Assembly: GCA_949825065.1 (NCBI GenBank)
Contig: OX463841.1
Coordinates: 23,820,916 to 23,884,915 of the forward strand
Length of the DNA stretch: 64,000 nucleotides
Reading direction: 5' to 3'
Origin: Odontocerum albicorne
Lineage: Eukaryota; Arthropoda; Insecta; Trichoptera; Odontoceridae
Below are positions 58,800 to 64,000 of this stretch, in pieces. How positions within the stretch are numbered: position 1 is the stretch's first letter; every line of letters begins with the position of its first letter. The position numbers were made by a program, and so were the translations under genes. Below the pieces are notes generated by a model. It was given only the letters and a program-made list of their open reading frames with translations. It made no database searches and was not told where the DNA came from.

Positions 58800-59008
58800 T
58801 AAGCTTTCGTTATAAACACTACAACCTGGCAAGTTTAATACTATGTGACAATATCTTCCAATCAACTAACAATACGTTGAAGAGCCTTGAAGTAAAAACC
58901 AGACTAAACTCCCTATCCGAGGACTCATCATCGAACGCGTAACCTCTGGGCAGGAAAAAAGGTAGAAAGTTTAGTTGGAAAACCAACTAAACTAGGGAGG
59001 TTGTCATT
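58800..59008 (-). mobile_element. SINE-A, full length but diverged
   Basis: The inverse reads GACAACCTCCCTAGTTTAGT, a B-box region (ACGCGTTCGATG), CTGGTTTTTACTTCAAGGC, then the tail to GTTTATAACGAAAGC. Contains a local AGTTTAGTTGG/CCAACTAAACT hairpin. Confidence 0.75.
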
Positions 59009-59459
59009 CATTTCCAATCGGTCAATCAATCAATCAATACATTCGTAACATAACCAGGTATGGTGGATAACAAAATAAAAGCCTGAGCGTAACTCTAAAT
59101 AAACAAAATTTCCAAATTTTAAAATCGATGGGCTTAATCCCAAATGAAAAAGCCATTATTCCCAGAATTCCCACCGTTCGCAATACCGTCCCATCCCCCT
59201 TCACCCTTCCCCCGGGTCCTGCTGATCGATATTCTCTCGGCGTATCCCACTGTTGGGGAGAGGCCTCAATTATTTTTTAACTGGGATATTTTTAACTCCT
59301 ATTCTGTTGGGAGATTTTTTAAGCCTAAAATATTAAAATTTAATTGAGCACACCGTTTTAAAAATAATATTTCAATTCAATGCATTGTAAAACACGTATA
59401 GATATATAATTCAAATTAAAACAGAGGTTGCCAAATATTGCTATTTGTTCTGCAAAGTA

Positions 59460-59840
59460 CTACCCACTTTAATGCATGGGAGTGAAACGAGGACATAGAA
59501 AAAAATTAAAAGAGCCAAATTAATGCTGTAGAAATGCGTACACTTGGAAGAATACACGAGGTGATACATGACAGAATATAAGAATACATGACAGAATACA
59601 GAATGAAGTGATTAGGGATGGCGTGGTTGAGAAAGACCAAGGAAAGTATGGTTGGATCAAGTGAATGATATTTTGAAAGAAATAATTGTAAGAAGTAAGA
59701 GAAATCGTAGGAGCTGTATGAGAAGGTGTATGGTATAGAAGAGACGAAATATATGTTTGGAGATAGGAAAGTCTAGCGGTCTTTCCTATTTGCCTATCCC
59801 AGCAAGGAAACGGCGTGATGGTATGTACTCGTATGTATGT
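59460..59840 (+). mobile_element. LINE family B fragment
   Basis: TTAATGCATGGGAGTGAAAC (LMHGSE), GTTGGATCAAGTGAATGATA, AGAAATCGTAGGAGCTGTAT and the 3' end AACGGCGTGATGGTATGTAC. Many indels. Confidence 0.7.
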
Positions 59841-60884
59841 TCTGCAAAAATGTTTACCTAATTTATTTTGTTAACATGATTTATATAAAAATCAACCTTT
59901 TTAATTACCCAACTCGCTATATACTCGTACATGTACGAGTGAGTATATACGGGTTTCTGGCACAAATCGGTAATTAACATTTCACTTTTTCTAAGACATT
60001 TCAATTTATAATTTGAAACTCCTTCCAATACATAATGTAATGCATCTAGGTAATAATATATTTTTGGTTGTGTAAAAATATTATAGTATTTCTCATTGAA
60101 ATATCATTGCTGATAATTGAACATGAACCTTAGTTTTCGAAATGTTGCACATGTCAATTTGCGTTTTAAAAAGGACAATATATTGATAACCTTTATCTTT
60201 ATTCCTCAGTGGATAGAAATAAAAGTCAGAAAAAACTTAAGAGCTGTACAATGCCGCGTTACTTATGTTAAATCTAACATAACCTTCTGTGCCTCTGCAT
60301 GTTTTGATAAAGAAATGGCATGATGTAATGTTTGCCAATAAATAACGTTATTTAAGGTTTGGAAATTAACTTGAATGTAGACGTACATATACAAAAACAA
60401 AAAACAACCGACTAAACATATTTTTATTGATTTAAATATAAGAACACAGTAATGAAACCATACAAAACAATCTTCGTGCGATTCAATTAGTATTTCATGA
60501 TTGTATTAATTATTAAAGCGTTTCTGTTTAATACAAGTCTGTGTACTTGCTGGTATTAATATTTCCAAAATATTTAAAAACACGTAAAATGTGGGTTAAT
60601 GATCATAAGATTGGACCATGAACATCTGGATCTGGATCTGGATCATCGTAAATCTATTATGATAAATATTCAAAAACGTTAAATATTGGATTGGTACGTG
60701 TCGGAAACTTCTTCAAAATACATGCCTTTGTTATAAATATTTCAATTCCATGTTCCTCTTAAATTATTACAACAGTATAAGTCTCCATCCAACTTACAAT
60801 GGATCTATAATATCCAGTGTTGACCATTTTTCTAGTTAGAACAAATTGAAGAATTCTGCTGTTTGAGAACTAACATATGTTCTG

Positions 60885-61435
60885 AAACAACGGAAAGGTG
60901 GAAAGACACGTTGAAATAATAAATAAAATCAATGGGGGACTAAAATACCAAGCAATGTAAAAATCTGCCAAAACGATGGTTCACATCAGAGTGTTAAGTG
61001 CCAATATCGATGTATGGAAGTGAAAGGTAGACGTGGAAAACGAATGAAAAGAGCCGAGTAAATGTTTTGAAAATGTTCTGAGACGAATATGGAGTACATT
61101 GATGAATAAGATATTTAGAAACATAATTGATAAGGATGAACTTGAACTAAAAACTGATGTGTTAAATAGGGAAAAAAACACGTTGGGGTGGTTTGGACAT
61201 GTTTAATACATAGGTGACGAAAAACTGACTGAATCGTGGTAGAAAACGATCGAGAAAAGTATGATTGGATTAAGTGAATGATTTTTTTTCAAAATAGTAA
61301 GGAGTAAGAGAAAGAGAAGGAACTGTGTGAGAAGATGTATGGATGTGGAGGAGGTGATGGAAGTATACCGTGGTAGGAAAGTTTGACACCTTGTCATCTC
61401 CTCCTGTCCCCCCACAGGGAAATGATGGCATGCTA
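60885..61435 (+). mobile_element. LINE family B fragment
   Basis: RHVEIINKINGGLKYQAM, TCGATGTATGGAAGTGAAAG, an RRIWST...N.IFRNIIDKDELELK region, GGTTTGGACATG, then a GGAACTGTGTGAGAAGATGT C-terminal word and a decayed 3' end. Confidence 0.7.
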
Positions 61436-61867
61436 TGTCTTTATTAAAAATGTTTCTTTAAAAACAATAGTCACTATTTGTACAGTTTCGTTTAGGAATT
61501 TCCGTACCATATTTATTTAAAGAAAAGGTATTTCAAGAAATAAGATTTGAATTTAAAGGTTTTTGTTTTTCCAAAAGTATTATATGCAAAACCCATTTCA
61601 CCACATTTTCCGCGGTGGAGAAACAAATATGTTTTTTTATAATTTATGGATACGTTATCCCACCCGATGTAAGAAGGCATTATTGCTGATTGACTTATGG
61701 TTCGTTCAGACAAGTACAGTCAGAAGACATAACATATACTCTTCTTGCGTTTAAGATTTAGCAGAAAAATATATTGAACCATGAATGCTTTGTCACAATA
61801 CGATTACAATTTATATCGGATAAATGCAAACATGAAACATACAGTACAAACACAAATAATACAAAAA

Positions 61868-61990
61868 CATCACTATTTTGTGGCTATAGAAGATCATAAC
61901 ATGTTCACGTAATACACAGCACCAAAATCATCACTATTTTGTGGCTATAGAAGATCATAAAATGTTCACGTAATACGCAGCACCAAAATC
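61868..61990. repeat. 61 bp direct tandem duplication
   Basis: ATCACTATTTTGTGGCTATA...GCACCAAA occurs at 61868 and again at 61929 with two or three differences. Confidence 0.92.
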
Positions 61991-62049
61991 AGATATAAAA
62001 AAATTTATTACGTACATCATTCAAAATTTACTTCGTTTTAATGCAAATA

Positions 62050-62400
62050 GGAACAGTACATAACAACGCTAAAAACTCTCCATTTTGTGGATATAGAGAA
62101 GCACTTTACTAAGCAAGGTGACGAAGTGGTCTCATTCTTTACTCGCAGATTATATATTTGTCCTTAATACTAAATCAAGGAGCTAAAATATTCATACTAT
62201 GTATTTACATCCATACACGTACTCGTGCTTAAATCCAAAGCTATCACAAACATTATTCCAACCACGTCATAACCTCAACAATCACATCAAAATCAAATAC
62301 AAAAACTCCTCAACACACTCGACATTCGCATATGACATTTACTAACATGCTTAAGTGGAGACCTCCAAAAGCTTTTTACTTCTCGCTCTCCCCCTGTCGA
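62050..62400 (-). repeat. dispersed repeat family C, copy 5 (longest)
   Basis: The inverse reads GAGAGCGAGAAGTAAAAAGC, TTTGATGTGATTGTTGAGGT, TTTAGTATTAAGGACAAATA, then GAGACCACTTCGTCACCTTG...TAGTAAAGTG. Best copy for a family consensus, together with 6310-6640. Confidence 0.72.
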
Positions 62401-63329
62401 GTTTAAATTTGAATTCGCGACATTATAAAAATCACAAATTTCTCTAACGAACGTGTTGTAAATTATTTGAACAAGAAACTGCATGTTCTTCCTCCGAAAT
62501 GATGAATAAACGCGCGGGGTCGGAATCAGATTCAGTGCGTCACCTCTTGCACCATGCTTTGCTTGCTTCAGGACTTGCGGTCTTTCATTGGTTGGAAAAA
62601 TACTCGTAATATTCCAATTAGAATAATTGTTATTAAAAGACAAAAAGAAAAATAAAAAAGTTAGAATCAAACATGGACTTATGTGCCAATTAGTTGTAAG
62701 AATTGTTAACCAGGTGTTAGTAGTATATAGGTGTAAACTGTTTCTAGGAAATTATATTATAATATATATTCAGGTTATTAAAAGTAAAAAGATATGTAGG
62801 AAAGTTAAATTAAGTTAGTTCATAGTTATAATATATATACAAATTAGATAAGCTTTTAAGATATAAATTTGTATATAGGCACAGCCTTTGGCAAATTAAA
62901 AAAAAAAGCTTACACATATAAGATATATGTATATGACTAGTTCCTTTTTTGCTTCGAGATGTTTCAGTTTTTTCCATAACACCTAACATAATAGCAGCAC
63001 TGATTTCTTGATTTCAAAGAAAGCATGTTTGTTTCTTCTACGTTTCTTTAATTTTGATTATTAAAAAATAATCGATAGACACGTACACTAGCACGCCAGT
63101 CCCCTTTAAGAACAGGTATAGCGGACACATCGATATTTATTAAGAACAAAAAATGATGATATAAAAATATTTAAAGCTAACAGAATGATTTGTAAATAAT
63201 CTTAAAGTACAACTTGTATGGGTTTATGGGAATATGAATGAGATATTTTTTCCAGCAGAACAATATTGAATACAAAATGAGCTAATATGTCATTCCATTC
63301 CTTGATTGTATATTATTCCTTCCGTTAAA
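62401..63329. other. no gene seen
   Basis: AT-rich DNA; no supported signal. Confidence 0.35.
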
Positions 63330-63492
63330 CATGTGGCAACCTCTTCTAACTAACGAGAAAAACATTAAAGATAATATAAGTGAAAACCAGACTAAAACTC
63401 TATTTGAAAAAAATGGACACTGAAGGCAATCGAAATTGCTACCCCCGGATTAGAAAACAGGTGTCTTTGCAAACACGCCACAGAGCCCTCGA
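63330..63492 (-). mobile_element. SINE-A, diverged
   Basis: The inverse of AAGTGAAAACCAGACTAAAA, GAAGGCAATCGAAATTGCTA and AAACAGGTGTCTTTGCAAAC matches the SINE body and tRNA half. Only part of the tail is present. Confidence 0.65.
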
Positions 63493-64000
63493 GAGACCAG
63501 ATTTTTTTAATTGAAATATATTTTTATTTTTTAGAAAACTTAGCGGGCAAAATACTGATATAGAAAGAAAAAAGTTAAGTTGGACTTTTAACTGGTAAGT
63601 TTTTTATTAAAATATCAGCAAGCACAACCAAATACATCTCGTAAAAAAATTTTTAATATGAATATTCTCATATTATTACGTAATAACTTTTCCCTCAAGT
63701 AGATGTTCATCTATTACTTAGAAGAGAAATTTATTTTCATCATTTTAAAGGGGTAAAATTTAGTAGATTCAGGTCATAGGTAAAAAAACTTCAAAATCAA
63801 TTTTAATTTTTGATAAATTATGGTCTAGATCGGCCCTTATTTTTTCGGGGCGGATTATGTTTGTAAATCTCCCTTGGGAAGATTCAAGGAGCGAAAAACG
63901 TTTCCTATTACCCCATTTTGATCCAGCGGGCTTATTTGAATGAAAAATGACAAAATATGTAAATAAAATTACTTGAAATTTTAAGCGAAAACTTCTGGAA
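63493..64000. other. no gene seen
   Basis: AT-rich end of the window with no supported signal. Confidence 0.35.

Overview
The window is eukaryotic and almost certainly from an insect or close arthropod relative. It is very AT-rich and repeat-dense, with one conserved protein gene split by long introns, two mariner elements, many 5'-truncated non-LTR retrotransposon (LINE) remnants and tRNA-derived SINEs. No order is claimed. Nothing prokaryotic is present (no operon, no CRISPR array). A 200-base run of N (51815-52014) marks an assembly gap.

The only protein gene I can support lies on the minus strand from about 14.46 kb down to 2.85 kb. It encodes a UBE2Q-like ubiquitin-conjugating enzyme (E2), related to vertebrate UBE2QL1 and fly CG4502. 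Four coding exons (14463-14309, 7223-7031, 3804-3603, 3083-2851) join in frame at GT/AG junctions to give about 260 residues with the catalytic-cysteine block intact. Introns 1 and 2 hold repeats: a LINE that landed in a SINE tail, a tandem array next to a splice donor, a mariner, and an RTE-type LINE with the inverted structure expected of twin priming.

From 15 kb to 64 kb I see no host gene. Repeats I could define by comparing copies inside the window: (i) SINE-A, tRNA-derived, about 15 copies, whose 3' tail matches the 3' end of the LINE at 4.58-5.78 kb; (ii) SINE-B, two copies; (iii) LINE family A (RTE-like), two close copies each with target-site duplications; (iv) LINE family B, about ten decayed copies, nine on the plus strand; (v) other LINE C-terminal fragments (38-42.5, 34/44, 49 and 52 kb); (vi) two mariners with complete terminal repeats and broken transposases; (vii) a truncated DUF4817-type transposase N-terminus; (viii) a fold-back repeat family that resembles Penelope-like terminal repeats; (ix) an unclassified five-copy family C. 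Satellites include a 21 x 50 bp array (28248-29297), an AT dinucleotide run of about 178 bp, and several short tandem repeats. There are also several perfect hairpins and an apparent excess of the octamer TACGAGTA/TACTCGTA.

The best candidates for something new are the fold-back family with its hammerhead-like core, the SINE/LINE shared tail, the twin-primed insertion, the stop-free 50 bp satellite, and the imperfect hairpin at 51331-51407. None is proven from sequence alone.
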